NCBI RefSeq assembly: GCF_900142135.1
Contig: NZ_FQZU01000009.1
Span: 1-64,000, forward strand
DNA length: 64,000 nt
Reading direction: 5' to 3'
Source of the DNA: Desulfatibacillum alkenivorans DSM 16219
GTDB lineage: Bacteria > Desulfobacterota > Desulfobacteria > Desulfobacterales > Desulfatibacillaceae
Part shown: positions 53,393-61,263 of the stretch, piece after piece
Layout of the letters: each line of letters starts with the position of its first letter
Position numbering within the stretch: the first letter of the stretch is position 1
The notes under the pieces: model-generated
What the model saw: only the letters and a program-made list of their open reading frames with translations
Told to the model about the DNA's origin: nothing
Databases searched by the model: none
Position numbers and translations under genes: made by a program

Positions 53393-53572
53393 CTACTCTT
53401 GATGGGAAAAATCCTCCACAATCTTGCCGTCCCTCATGACAATGACGCCCATGCCTGCCTGGCGGGCCCTTTTGCGGGCCAGTTTGCCTGCACGGATCAG
53501 GGCTGCCTCAGAAGCAGCGATATCAGGATCACGCTTTTTTTGATTGGAAGATTCCTGGTTTTGCTTATCCAT
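53393..53572 (-). CDS. Small partner of the zeta toxin (probable antitoxin)
   Basis: A 59-aa charged protein whose C-terminal part (AGKLARKRARQAGMGVIVMRDGKIVEDF) is the kind of short conserved protein repeatedly found just downstream of zeta-like kinase genes. It has AGGAGG directly before a double ATG and overlaps the toxin gene by 8 bp, so the two are coupled. The role as antitoxin is inferred from position and size. Confidence 0.6.
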   Translation of the reverse strand: MDKQNQESSNQKKRDPDIAASEAALIRAGKLARKRARQAGMGVIVMRDGKIVEDFSHQE

Positions 53573-54101
53573 CATTCCCTCCTTCTGAAAGCATCTTTGG
53601 GTAATTAGCTGAATTATCGTATAAAACCCATGCATCCACAATGGGTTTGTATATTTCTTCAAAGTTTTTCAAGCCAGCGGAAAATCGCCGCCTGACCACC
53701 GGTTCGGGGACGCTGTGGCCGTCTAAAGCTACCCTTATCCTTACCCGTTCAATAGCCAATTCCGGCGTGGGCAAGGACAGGAAGAATAGTTTAACGCTGT
53801 ATCCTGACTTGCGCCACTCAGGAATCAACCTTGCGTAGCCTTTTCCCGCCAGGGCCGTTTCAAAACTGAAGCTCACCCCTTTACGCGCATATTCATGAAT
53901 TTCCTGAAGCATCAAGCGCCCTGCCTTGATAGCGGCTTGCTCGGGAGCAAAGGGCGACAGTCCTGCTGCGATCAGGTCCGCATTGACAAAATTGGGACAG
54001 TCCGCATCCTTGGGCAGAAACTCCTCGGCAAAGGTGGTTTTTCCCGCGCCGTTCGGCCCGGCGATGATGATGATTTTCTTTTCGGGAATAGGATTCGCCA
54101 T
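53565..54101 (-). CDS. Zeta-toxin family ATP/GTP-binding kinase
   Basis: A 178-aa P-loop kinase. The Walker A motif is IIAGPNGAGKTTFAEEFLP (residues 9-27). Then come the zeta-family NADLIAAGLSPF region and a SFSFETALAGKGYARLI stretch, in which ETALAG resembles the catalytic segment, and a late basic RRRFSAGLKNF. Zeta toxins phosphorylate UDP-N-acetylglucosamine or related nucleotides. Chromosomal homologues like this may act in defence or stress. The Met at 54101 is chosen; 16 residues upstream are unlike the family. Confidence 0.8.
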   Translation of the reverse strand: MANPIPEKKIIIIAGPNGAGKTTFAEEFLPKDADCPNFVNADLIAAGLSPFAPEQAAIKAGRLMLQEIHEYARKGVSFSFETALAGKGYARLIPEWRKSGYSVKLFFLSLPTPELAIERVRIRVALDGHSVPEPVVRRRFSAGLKNFEEIYKPIVDAWVLYDNSANYPKMLSEGGNDG

Positions 54102-54142
54102 GAAATTCCAATCGTCCCCAAAACTTATAGTAACCCAATAAG

Positions 54143-54170
54143 TCGTCATCCCCGCAAGCGGGGACCCAGC
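54143..54170. repeat. Interspersed palindromic repeat unit (GTCATCCCCGC type)
   Basis: tccccgc (54149-54155) and gcgggga (54158-54164) form a tight palindrome inside the familiar sequence form gtcatccccgc-aagcggggacccag. This is a common bacterial dispersed repeat. A degenerate relative sits at 44719-44768. Confidence 0.6.
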
Positions 54171-54271
54171 GTCATCTTAATCAAGGCGCCGGCTAAGACA
54201 ATGATAGTCCTGTTTACGCTTCAAAGTTAACCGCTTGAAATAGTATACAAGAACTTCCCCATAAAGCGCAA

Positions 54272-54310
54272 ACGGGAAAAGCCGCCCCTTTTGGGGGAGG
54301 CCTTTCCCGT
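54272..54310 (-). terminator. Terminator of the acyl-CoA dehydrogenase gene
   Basis: acgggaaaagccgcccc pairs imperfectly with gggggaggcctttcccgt around loop tttt, about 45 bp after the stop codon of the minus-strand gene. Only a short T-run follows on the minus strand. Confidence 0.6.
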
Positions 54311-54356
54311 TATCATTTTCCACTTCAAGTTTTTTCGGCCGCGGCTGAAAGAAAAA

Positions 54357-55505
54357 TCAGCACCCGATATACCGGGAGATGACGAGTCTCTGGATTTCGG
54401 ACGTGCCTTCGCCGATGTCCAGCAATTTCTGATCGCGGTAGAAGCGCTCTACATTGTATTCCTTCATAAGGCCGTAACCGCCGTGAATCTGCACGGCGTG
54501 GTTGGCCACCCGGTACATGACCTCGGAGCAGTAGAGCTTGGCCATGGAGGCCAGTTTCTGGAACGGCCTGTGCTGGGACCGGAGCCAGCAAGCCTTATAA
54601 AGAAGGTTGCGGGCGCATTCGATTTCCATGGCGCAGTCCGCCAGTTTAAAGGCGTTGGCCTGGAATTTGGATATGGGCTGGCCAAACTGCTTGCGCTGCT
54701 TGGCGTATTTCAGGGCCAGTTCATAAGCGCCTTGCGCCCCGCCCAGGCCCATGGCGCCGATGGACAGCCTGCCGCCGTCCAGCGTCTTGAGCATTTGTTT
54801 GAATCCGTCACCGGGCTTGCCCAAGACGGCGTCTTCTTTCAGGCGCACGTTGTCGAAATACAATTCAGCCGTGCTGGAAGAACGCCACATGAGCTTTTTA
54901 TGCATGGCCTTGGCCGTAAAGCCGGGAGTACCGTGCTCCAGCAAAAAGCAGGTGGTTTCCGGCCGGCCGTCGGCCCGGGTTCCCGTAACCGCCTGGACCG
55001 TCACGCCCAGGGAGAGTTCGCAGGCCGCGTTGGTGATGAAAATTTTGGACCCGTTCAGGACCCATTCATTGCCGTCCTTAACCGCTGTGGTCTTGGACCC
55101 GCCGGCGTCGGAGCCCGCCTCGGGCTCGGTCAGGCCGAAGCCCCACAGGGCCTCGCCCGTGCACAGCTTGGGCAGGTATTTCTTTTTTTGCTCTTCGCTG
55201 CCGAAATAATTGATGGGGCCGATTCCCAGGGAATTGCCCGCGGCCACCGTAGCGGCCTGGGACCCGTCAATGCGAGCCACCTCTTCCACGGCGATGGCGT
55301 AGGAGATGTAATCCATTTCCTGCCCGCCGTAAACTTCGGGAACGAACATGCCGAACAGGCCGATTTCCCCCATGGCTTTGGTAAGCTCCGGGGAGAACTC
55401 TTCCTTCTCATCCAATTCCAAAGCGACCGGAGCTATTTCCTTTTCGGCGAAGCTCCGCACCGCGTCACGGATCATTTCTTGTTCTTTATTAAGATCAAAG
55501 TCCAC
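54357..55505 (-). CDS. Acyl-CoA dehydrogenase
   Basis: A 382-aa short/medium-chain type acyl-CoA dehydrogenase, complete. FAD and substrate motifs are GLTEPEAGSDAGGS and FITNAACELSL in the middle beta domain. The C-terminal domain has RKQFGQPISKFQ, QIHGGYGLMKEY and LLDIGEGTSEIQR, where the Glu of EGTSE is the expected catalytic base. It is likely to oxidise short acyl-CoAs in fatty-acid or aromatic degradation. The GTG start is fixed by AGGAGG 6 nt upstream; the frame continues upstream without family similarity. An ETF partner is not present. Confidence 0.93.
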   Translation of the reverse strand: MDFDLNKEQEMIRDAVRSFAEKEIAPVALELDEKEEFSPELTKAMGEIGLFGMFVPEVYGGQEMDYISYAIAVEEVARIDGSQAATVAAGNSLGIGPINYFGSEEQKKKYLPKLCTGEALWGFGLTEPEAGSDAGGSKTTAVKDGNEWVLNGSKIFITNAACELSLGVTVQAVTGTRADGRPETTCFLLEHGTPGFTAKAMHKKLMWRSSSTAELYFDNVRLKEDAVLGKPGDGFKQMLKTLDGGRLSIGAMGLGGAQGAYELALKYAKQRKQFGQPISKFQANAFKLADCAMEIECARNLLYKACWLRSQHRPFQKLASMAKLYCSEVMYRVANHAVQIHGGYGLMKEYNVERFYRDQKLLDIGEGTSEIQRLVISRYIGC

Positions 55506-55641
55506 CAGACCCTCCTTTTCAGGTTGACAATGTACCGAGGTCACGACAGAATAACACGTTTGACAGTAACAATCCAAACAAAACAGAATCATGCCGGAAA
55601 AAAGTACAAAACAGAATAAACCACTCAGGTCTGAAAATAAT

Positions 55642-57042
55642 ATGGCTATCAACCAGTTAAAGTCCCTGCCCAAGGTGGATCGCATCCTGGATTCCCTGAT
55701 GGCGGAATCCGGCGGCCCGCCCCGATCCGTGCTCCTCAAAGCGGCCAGAACCGCCATTGAAGACGCCAGGCGCAGCCTGGTCGCGGGCGAGGCCCCTTCC
55801 TGGATCGGCGACAGCCTGGAGCACTCGGTTTTGGAAAGGGCGCGCGCTCTCGCAGCCCTGGATATGCGGGATAACCTAAGGCGGGTTATCAACGGCACGG
55901 GCGTGGTGGTGCACACCAACCTGGGCCGCAGCCTGCTGCCGTCTGTCGTGTGCGACCACATCGTGAATGCGGCCGGGCGCTATTCCAACCTGGAATTCGA
56001 TTTGGAGGCCGGCAAGCGCGGCTCCCGTTTTTCCATTGTGGAAGACCTCTTGTGCGAATTGACGGGCGCCGAAGCAGCCATGGTGGTGAACAACAACGCA
56101 GGCGCCGTGTTTTTAAGCCTCATGGCCCTGGCTAAAGGGCATGAAGTCGTGGTTTCCCGCGGGGAGCTGGTGGAAATCGGCGGATCTTTCCGCATTCCGG
56201 ACGTCATGGCGTCCAGCGGCGCTATCCTCAGGGAAGTGGGAACCACCAACCGCACTCACATGCGCGACTACGAAAGCGCCATCGGCGAAGAGACCGCCAT
56301 GCTCTTGAAGGCCCACACCAGCAACTTCGCCGTGGTCGGATTCACCGCCTCCGTCAGCCTGGAGGAAATCGTGGATCTTGGCAAAAAGCACGACCTGATC
56401 GTCATGGAGGACCTTGGCAGCGGCAGCCTGGTGGATCTCTCTCAATACGGCCTGGCCAAGGAGCCCACGGTCATGGAATCCGTGGCGGCCGGCGCCGACG
56501 TGGTCACCTTTTCCGGCGATAAAATGCTGGGCGGCCCCCAGGCCGGTATCATCGTGGGCAAGGCGGAGTCCGTCAACAAAATCAAGAAGCACCCCGTGGC
56601 CCGGGCTTTACGCATAGACAAGCTGACTTTGGCGGCCCTGGAAACCACCCTGCGGCTGTACCGGGATCCCATCAAGCGCATGGAGGCCGTGCCCACCCTG
56701 CGCATGCTGACCATGGACCCGGAAGTCATCAAGCGAAAAGCCAGGCGCCTGCAGGCCCGCATAAAAAAGCTGGGGATGGACAACCTCTCCGCCAAGGTGA
56801 AAGCCATTGACTCCAAGGTCGGCGGCGGCGCCCTGCCGTTGCAAAACCTGCCCAGCTTCGGCGTAGCTATTTATATTGAAGGCCGCACCGCCAATAGCGT
56901 GGAAAAGGCCATGCGGGAACTGGAGCTTCCCATGGTGGGGCGCATTGAGGACGACGTGTTCACCCTGGATATGCGCACCATCGCAGATGACGAAATACCC
57001 CTGGCGGCCCATGCAGCGGAACTGGTCGCCGGGAGAAGCTAA
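55642..57042 (+). CDS. selA: L-seryl-tRNA(Sec) selenium transferase
   Basis: A 466-aa PLP enzyme that converts seryl-tRNA(Sec) to selenocysteinyl-tRNA using selenophosphate. The PLP lysine is in TFSGDKMLGGPQAGI (Lys294 with this start). The family motifs NGTGVVVHTNLGRSLL, YSNLEFDLEAGKRGSR, VNNNAGAVFL and EVGTTNRTHMRDY are all present. The length agrees with E. coli SelA. An ATG 17 codons upstream (55591) is possible; neither has a strong ribosome site. It serves the Sec formate dehydrogenase encoded about 3 kb away. selB, selC and selD are not in the window. Confidence 0.95.
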   Translation: MAINQLKSLPKVDRILDSLMAESGGPPRSVLLKAARTAIEDARRSLVAGEAPSWIGDSLEHSVLERARALAALDMRDNLRRVINGTGVVVHTNLGRSLLPSVVCDHIVNAAGRYSNLEFDLEAGKRGSRFSIVEDLLCELTGAEAAMVVNNNAGAVFLSLMALAKGHEVVVSRGELVEIGGSFRIPDVMASSGAILREVGTTNRTHMRDYESAIGEETAMLLKAHTSNFAVVGFTASVSLEEIVDLGKKHDLIVMEDLGSGSLVDLSQYGLAKEPTVMESVAAGADVVTFSGDKMLGGPQAGIIVGKAESVNKIKKHPVARALRIDKLTLAALETTLRLYRDPIKRMEAVPTLRMLTMDPEVIKRKARRLQARIKKLGMDNLSAKVKAIDSKVGGGALPLQNLPSFGVAIYIEGRTANSVEKAMRELELPMVGRIEDDVFTLDMRTIADDEIPLAAHAAELVAGRS

Positions 57043-57094
57043 AAAGGCCTGCTTCGCCTTTTGACAAAAATTGACGGCAAAGGAGCATTTGTTT

Positions 57095-58426
57095 TTGGGG
57101 AACCGTAAAAATCGACATCTTACCGAAGCCTTTTTGTTTTCCGAGGCTGTACCGCAACTGGACCACGAAGAGGTCAAAGAAGCCCGGGAAGTCCTGCCCC
57201 CTGAATTGGCGGAGCTATTCCCGGACTTGAAGGCCGGTCAGGCCTTTATTGAGGCCTGCCTGGCTCAGGTCAAGCCTCTCCACGCCTTTGGCGCCGTTTC
57301 CGTCAAGGTGGACGCCTTGGACCCGCCGGAAGGGGAGGAATCCCCGGAATCCCAACTGGAAAAACTGAAAAGCACTGCCCAGGCCATGGAAAAAGCCTGC
57401 GCGGAAAAAGGCTTTTTATGGGGGCTTTTGGGTCGCGGCGTTTTCGCCCTGTGCCTGCCCGAGGGCTCCGATGCGGATTGCCGCGAGATAGGTTTGGCTA
57501 TTCAGGACCGAGTCCGGGAGCATGGCCTGACCACAGTCACCATAGGCGCAGCCGTCTTCCCTACGGCGGATTTCAAAAAGGCGGAAATTTTCGACAACAT
57601 ACTCAAGGCCTTGGACCATGCGGAATTCTTCGGTCCGGACGTGTTTACGGCTTTTGATTCCGTCAGCCTGAACATAAGCGGCGACAAGCTCTATCACGAC
57701 AACGACGTCCAAGGCGCCATCCGGGAGTATGAACGGGCGCTACTGGTGGATTCGGGCGCCGTGAATGTGCACAACAGCCTGGGCGTGTGCTTCGCCGTCC
57801 TGGGCGACTACCCCAAAGCCCTGGATCGGTTTGACATGGCGTCTCAGCTGGACCCCTCGGAGATTATGCCGGTTTATAATACGGGCGTAAGCCATCTCAT
57901 GATGGGGAATCGGGACAAGGCCCTGGAGCTTTTTCTGCAAGCCGGGGAAATCGAGCCCGACCTGTTTGAACTGCTTTTGGAAACCGGCAAGATTTATCTT
58001 TCCAAAGGACGAACGGACAAAGCGCTGGACTATTTGAACAAGGCCGTTGCATCCAACCAGGACGCCTGGACCGGGCATAAGTATCTGGGCGATTGCTATA
58101 TGGAAATGGGAAATCCTTCGGAGGCGGCCAAGGCTTACGCCAACGCCGTAAAATGCAATCCCGAAGAGGCGGAATCCCTGTCCAGCCTGGCTGTCGCCTA
58201 CGACCGGATCGGCGAAAATCCGGAAATCGCTCTTAGCTTTGCCACCCAAAGCATAGAAATCGCCCCGGAAAACGCACTCTGCCAATACAGAATGGCGAGC
58301 ATCCTGGAAAAACGCGGCGAGCTGCACAAGGCGGTCAGGCATTACGAAAAAGCCCTGGCCCAAGGGCATCCGTGCAGGGAATCGGTCATAGACCTCAAGG
58401 ACAAAATAAAGCGGGAATCGGCATGA
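57095..58426 (+). CDS. Degenerate-GGDEF/TPR protein
   Basis: A 443-aa protein. The first ~190 residues have the outline of a GGDEF-type domain (GAVSVKVDAL, LLGRGVFALCLPEG, LTTVTIGAAVFPTADF, ALDHAEFFGPD), but the GGDEF signature itself is missing (GRGVF in its place), so it cannot be a cyclase. The remainder is about six to seven TPR repeats (DVQGAIREYERALLVD, DYPKALDRFDMASQLD, and so on). It is possibly a c-di-GMP or nucleotide-responsive scaffold. The start is TTG at 57095, 9 nt after AAAGGAG. Its stop overlaps the gmhA start (ATGA). Confidence 0.7.
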   Translation: MGNRKNRHLTEAFLFSEAVPQLDHEEVKEAREVLPPELAELFPDLKAGQAFIEACLAQVKPLHAFGAVSVKVDALDPPEGEESPESQLEKLKSTAQAMEKACAEKGFLWGLLGRGVFALCLPEGSDADCREIGLAIQDRVREHGLTTVTIGAAVFPTADFKKAEIFDNILKALDHAEFFGPDVFTAFDSVSLNISGDKLYHDNDVQGAIREYERALLVDSGAVNVHNSLGVCFAVLGDYPKALDRFDMASQLDPSEIMPVYNTGVSHLMMGNRDKALELFLQAGEIEPDLFELLLETGKIYLSKGRTDKALDYLNKAVASNQDAWTGHKYLGDCYMEMGNPSEAAKAYANAVKCNPEEAESLSSLAVAYDRIGENPEIALSFATQSIEIAPENALCQYRMASILEKRGELHKAVRHYEKALAQGHPCRESVIDLKDKIKRESA

Positions 58427-59007
58427 AAAACCTTGTTCTGGACATAGCCAGGGAAAGCACGGCTATTTCGACTGCTTTTTTTAACGAAAACGCGGACCTG
58501 GTGGTCAAAGGCGCGACCATGCTGGCTCAATGCCTGACTTCCGGCGGCAAAATTTTGATTTTCGGCAATGGAGGCTCGGCTGCGGATTCCCAGCATATCG
58601 CCGCGGAATTCGTTAACCGTTTCGAGTTGGAGCGCGCCCCCCTGGCGGCCGTCGCCCTGACTACGGACACCTCCGTGCTTACCAGCATCGGCAACGATTA
58701 CAGCTACGCCCAGGTTTTCACCAAACAGGTGCAGGCTTTGGGCAAGCCCGGAGACATAGCCTGGGGCGTCACCACAAGCGGAACCTCGGCCAATGTCCTG
58801 GCCGCCCTGGACCTAGCCAGGGATGCGGGGCTGCTCACCTTGCTGGAAGCGGGGCAGGGAGGGCTGGCCCATGAGGACAAGTACGACCTGGTTTACAGCG
58901 TGAAGTCCAGGGTCACGGCAAGGGTGCAGGAAACCCATTTGATCCTCGCCCACATCCTGTGCGGCCTGACCGAGCAAATTTTATACCCGGATGGAGGGGA
59001 GGCCTGA
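58423..59007 (+). CDS. gmhA: Sedoheptulose-7-phosphate isomerase
   Basis: A 194-aa SIS-domain isomerase that makes D-glycero-D-manno-heptose-7-phosphate for the lipopolysaccharide core. Clear signatures are FGNGGSAADSQHIAAEFVNRF (residues 47 on), LTTDTSVLTSIGNDYSYAQVF, TTSGTSANVLAAL and a late conserved ARVQETHLILAHILCGLTEQ. It begins in the ATGA overlap with the TPR gene and ends 5 bp before the next start, so this is one operon. Confidence 0.93.
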   Translation: MKNLVLDIARESTAISTAFFNENADLVVKGATMLAQCLTSGGKILIFGNGGSAADSQHIAAEFVNRFELERAPLAAVALTTDTSVLTSIGNDYSYAQVFTKQVQALGKPGDIAWGVTTSGTSANVLAALDLARDAGLLTLLEAGQGGLAHEDKYDLVYSVKSRVTARVQETHLILAHILCGLTEQILYPDGGEA

Positions 59008-59012
59008 TTACG

Positions 59013-59981
59013 GTGGCTAAGCCTTATGAAATAATCGACAACTCCGGCATACAAACCGCGCCCTTGTCGGACAGGAAAAGCAAGGTCAGCCGGGAGGCTT
59101 TCGGCAAGCCCTGGCGCCCCGGCGGGTCGTACTCGAATTTTTTGGACTTCCTGCCTGACTTTTTGGCCGCCTCGGACCTCAAAGCGGTCATAGAGACCGT
59201 TGTCAGGGCCGTGAACAATCAAAAGCCGGTCATGTGGGCCATGGGCGCCCACGTCATCAAGGTCGGGTTGAACCCCATCCTCATCGATCTTATGGAAAAA
59301 GGCGTGATTCGCTCCGTTTCCACCAACGGCGCCGCCATCATTCATGATTCGGAAATCGCCCTGGCGGGCAAGACCTCGGAGTTTGTGGATCAAAGCCTGG
59401 GCAGCGGCGGGTTCGGCATGGCCCGGGAGACGGCGGACTTTTTAAGTAAGGCCATCAAGTCGGCCGAGGCCGAATCAATGGGCTTGGGCCAGGCTGTGGG
59501 CGAGGCGATTTTGGAAGACGCCCTGCCTTACGCTCAGGACAGCATTTTCGCCGCAGGCGCCCGGCTGGGCGTTCCCATGACCGTCCACGTGGCCATGGGC
59601 ACGGATATCATCCATATGCACCCGGATTTCGACCCCAAGGCCGCGGGCGCCGCCACCCACAGGGACTTTCTGGTCTTCGCCAATCTGGTGAGCGGCCTTT
59701 CCCAGGGGGTGTTCCTGAACGTGGGCTCGGCCGTGGTCATGCCCGAGGTCTTTCTAAAGGCCCTTTCCCTGGCCCGGAATTTGGGCAATGAAGTCGGGGG
59801 CTTCACTACGGTGAACATGGATTTCATGCGGCATTACCGGCCAACGGTCAACGTGGTCAACCGCCCCACGGCGGAAGGGGGCAGGGGAATCCACCTGACC
59901 GGGCATCACGAAATCATGGTTCCGCTGCTGGCGGCCGGAGTGCTGGAAGGGCTGGCTGCAGCCAAAGCGGATAAGGAGTAA
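59013..59981 (+). CDS. Conserved protein, deoxyhypusine-synthase-like fold
   Basis: A 322-aa soluble protein. Strings such as VMWAMGAHVIKVGLNPIL, VSTNGAAIIHDSEIALAG and FLNVGSAVVMPEVFLKAL recall the NAD-binding core of deoxyhypusine synthases, but the usual catalytic Lys region and GxGD-type motifs are not identifiable. I therefore treat the function as unknown. It sits in the gmhA operon, so a role in nucleotide-sugar or heptose metabolism is conceivable. Start GTG at 59013, about 10 nt after GGAGGGGAGG; no ATG fits. Confidence 0.6.
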   Translation: MAKPYEIIDNSGIQTAPLSDRKSKVSREAFGKPWRPGGSYSNFLDFLPDFLAASDLKAVIETVVRAVNNQKPVMWAMGAHVIKVGLNPILIDLMEKGVIRSVSTNGAAIIHDSEIALAGKTSEFVDQSLGSGGFGMARETADFLSKAIKSAEAESMGLGQAVGEAILEDALPYAQDSIFAAGARLGVPMTVHVAMGTDIIHMHPDFDPKAAGAATHRDFLVFANLVSGLSQGVFLNVGSAVVMPEVFLKALSLARNLGNEVGGFTTVNMDFMRHYRPTVNVVNRPTAEGGRGIHLTGHHEIMVPLLAAGVLEGLAAAKADKE

Positions 59982-59984
59982 GTT

Positions 59985-60188
59985 GTGCAATGCAGAAATC
60001 ACCCGGACCGCGAGGCTCGGGTCGTTTGCCAGAAAATGAACGTGGGTTATTGCCAGGAATGCCTGGACAATTGCGAGTCGTGCACGGACCCTACCGGCTA
60101 TTGCAAATTCAGGTCCGCCTGCATGACCTGGGAACTGTGCAAAAAAACCGTGAAACAGCGGTTGCGGGAAGAAAAGGAATCCGCCTGA
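59985..60188 (+). CDS. Small cysteine-rich zinc-finger-like protein
   Basis: A 67-aa protein with eight to nine cysteines and a histidine early on (CRNHPDREARVVCQK, then CQECLDNCESC and CKFRSAC). The spacing is like a B-box or RING-type zinc-binding fold. Start GTG behind AAGGAG (59973-59978). It lies between the unknown 322-aa gene and the NifU-like gene, 3 and 13 bp away, and so is co-transcribed. It may accept a metal or Fe-S cluster from the neighbouring scaffold, which is inference. Confidence 0.7.
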   Translation: MQCRNHPDREARVVCQKMNVGYCQECLDNCESCTDPTGYCKFRSACMTWELCKKTVKQRLREEKESA

Positions 60189-60201
60189 TAAGGACAATTC
60201 C

Positions 60202-60630
60202 ATGAAAGATGAACTGGACGCCTGGGCTGACGAGCTCCAGGAGGAAATATACAAGGACGCGGAAGCAGAATACTCCAGGGAAGTCTACGAACGGTGGCGC
60301 AACCCCAAACGCTTCGGCCGCATGGGGGACGCCACGGCCAGCGGAAAGGTGCGCGGCTCCTGCGGCGACTCCATGGAGATATATTTAAAGATTGAAGACG
60401 GGATTGTAATCAATTCCTCTTTTTTTACGGATGGTTGCGGGCCAAGCGTCAGCTCCGGCTCCATGGCGGCGGACCTGGCCATGAAAAAGGGCGTGGAAGC
60501 CCTCACCGATATCACCGGAGAGGTGATCCTGGAAGCGCTTGGAGGTCTGCCGGAGGACTCTCTCCACTGCGCGGGTTTGGCGGCCTCGGCTCTGTCGGAC
60601 GCGGTAGACAGCTATTTTCAGAGGAAATAG
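60202..60630 (+). CDS. NifU/IscU-like Fe-S cluster scaffold protein
   Basis: A 142-aa protein with the IscU-type fold signatures GSCGDSMEIYLKI (first Cys with Asp), FFTDGCGPSVSSGSMAADL (second Cys) and SLHCAGLAASAL (third Cys, HCA). These are the three cluster-ligand cysteines. It builds [2Fe-2S]/[4Fe-4S] clusters for transfer to apoproteins. The N-terminal 20-residue extension is acidic. It ends the selA-gmhA-type operon; the iscS partner is not nearby. Confidence 0.9.
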   Translation: MKDELDAWADELQEEIYKDAEAEYSREVYERWRNPKRFGRMGDATASGKVRGSCGDSMEIYLKIEDGIVINSSFFTDGCGPSVSSGSMAADLAMKKGVEALTDITGEVILEALGGLPEDSLHCAGLAASALSDAVDSYFQRK

Positions 60631-60814
60631 CTTTTATTTTTTGTGATTTTTTGAACAAATGAAAAGCATTATCAAACAAGGGTTTAAAGCGCTTCCTGAA
60701 GAAAATGGTTGAAAGGTTCAGTGCATTATGGTAGGTCGGCAACGTCAATCATCGGGCATTGCGCCCGTCAACTGCACTTTTGTTTTGTGAAGCCGATAAA
60801 AGGAAAAAGCAAAA

Positions 60815-61186
60815 ATGGACAAAAACAAGGAACGCCTTCTCGCCTTGTGCCTGATGGCTGCGTTATTTCTGGTGGGAGCGGTGTGCTATGCAGCCTACAG
60901 TCAGGAAGAGCCCAACAGGATTCTTTTGGACTTCGGAGGGGGGCAAGGCAAGGTTATGTTCGGGCATTACGAGCATTTCGAAGATTTTGACGTCGCATGC
61001 ATCGACTGCCACCACACGGCCGAGGACGAACTGTCCGAAATGCAAAAATGCGGAGACTGCCACCTGAAGTCAATGCCCAAGGGCGATCCTTGCGTGGCCC
61101 GCAAAGACGCCTTCCACAATCAATGCATTGGTTGCCACGAAGACATAGGCATGGATCTGGCCTGCGGCGATTGCCATGTGAAATAG
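60815..61186 (+). CDS. Multihaem cytochrome c, Rnf-associated
   Basis: A 123-aa protein with an N-terminal membrane anchor or signal (LLALCLMAALFLVGAVCYAAY) and four CxxCH haem sites: CIDCH, CGDCH, CIGCH and CGDCH. Separate His residues (HYEHF) could be axial ligands. This is the size and pattern of cytochrome c3/c7-like proteins. It stands 77 bp before rnfC, as multihaem cytochromes do in the rnf clusters of several sulfate reducers. There it is thought to exchange electrons between Rnf and the periplasm. AAAGGA ribosome site. Confidence 0.88.
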   Translation: MDKNKERLLALCLMAALFLVGAVCYAAYSQEEPNRILLDFGGGQGKVMFGHYEHFEDFDVACIDCHHTAEDELSEMQKCGDCHLKSMPKGDPCVARKDAFHNQCIGCHEDIGMDLACGDCHVK

Positions 61187-61263
61187 GCCGGCGGTGCAGA
61201 CTGAATTTCATAATAAGTAACGCATTTGCGCATATATTGTAAAAACCAAAAAGGGTAACACCG

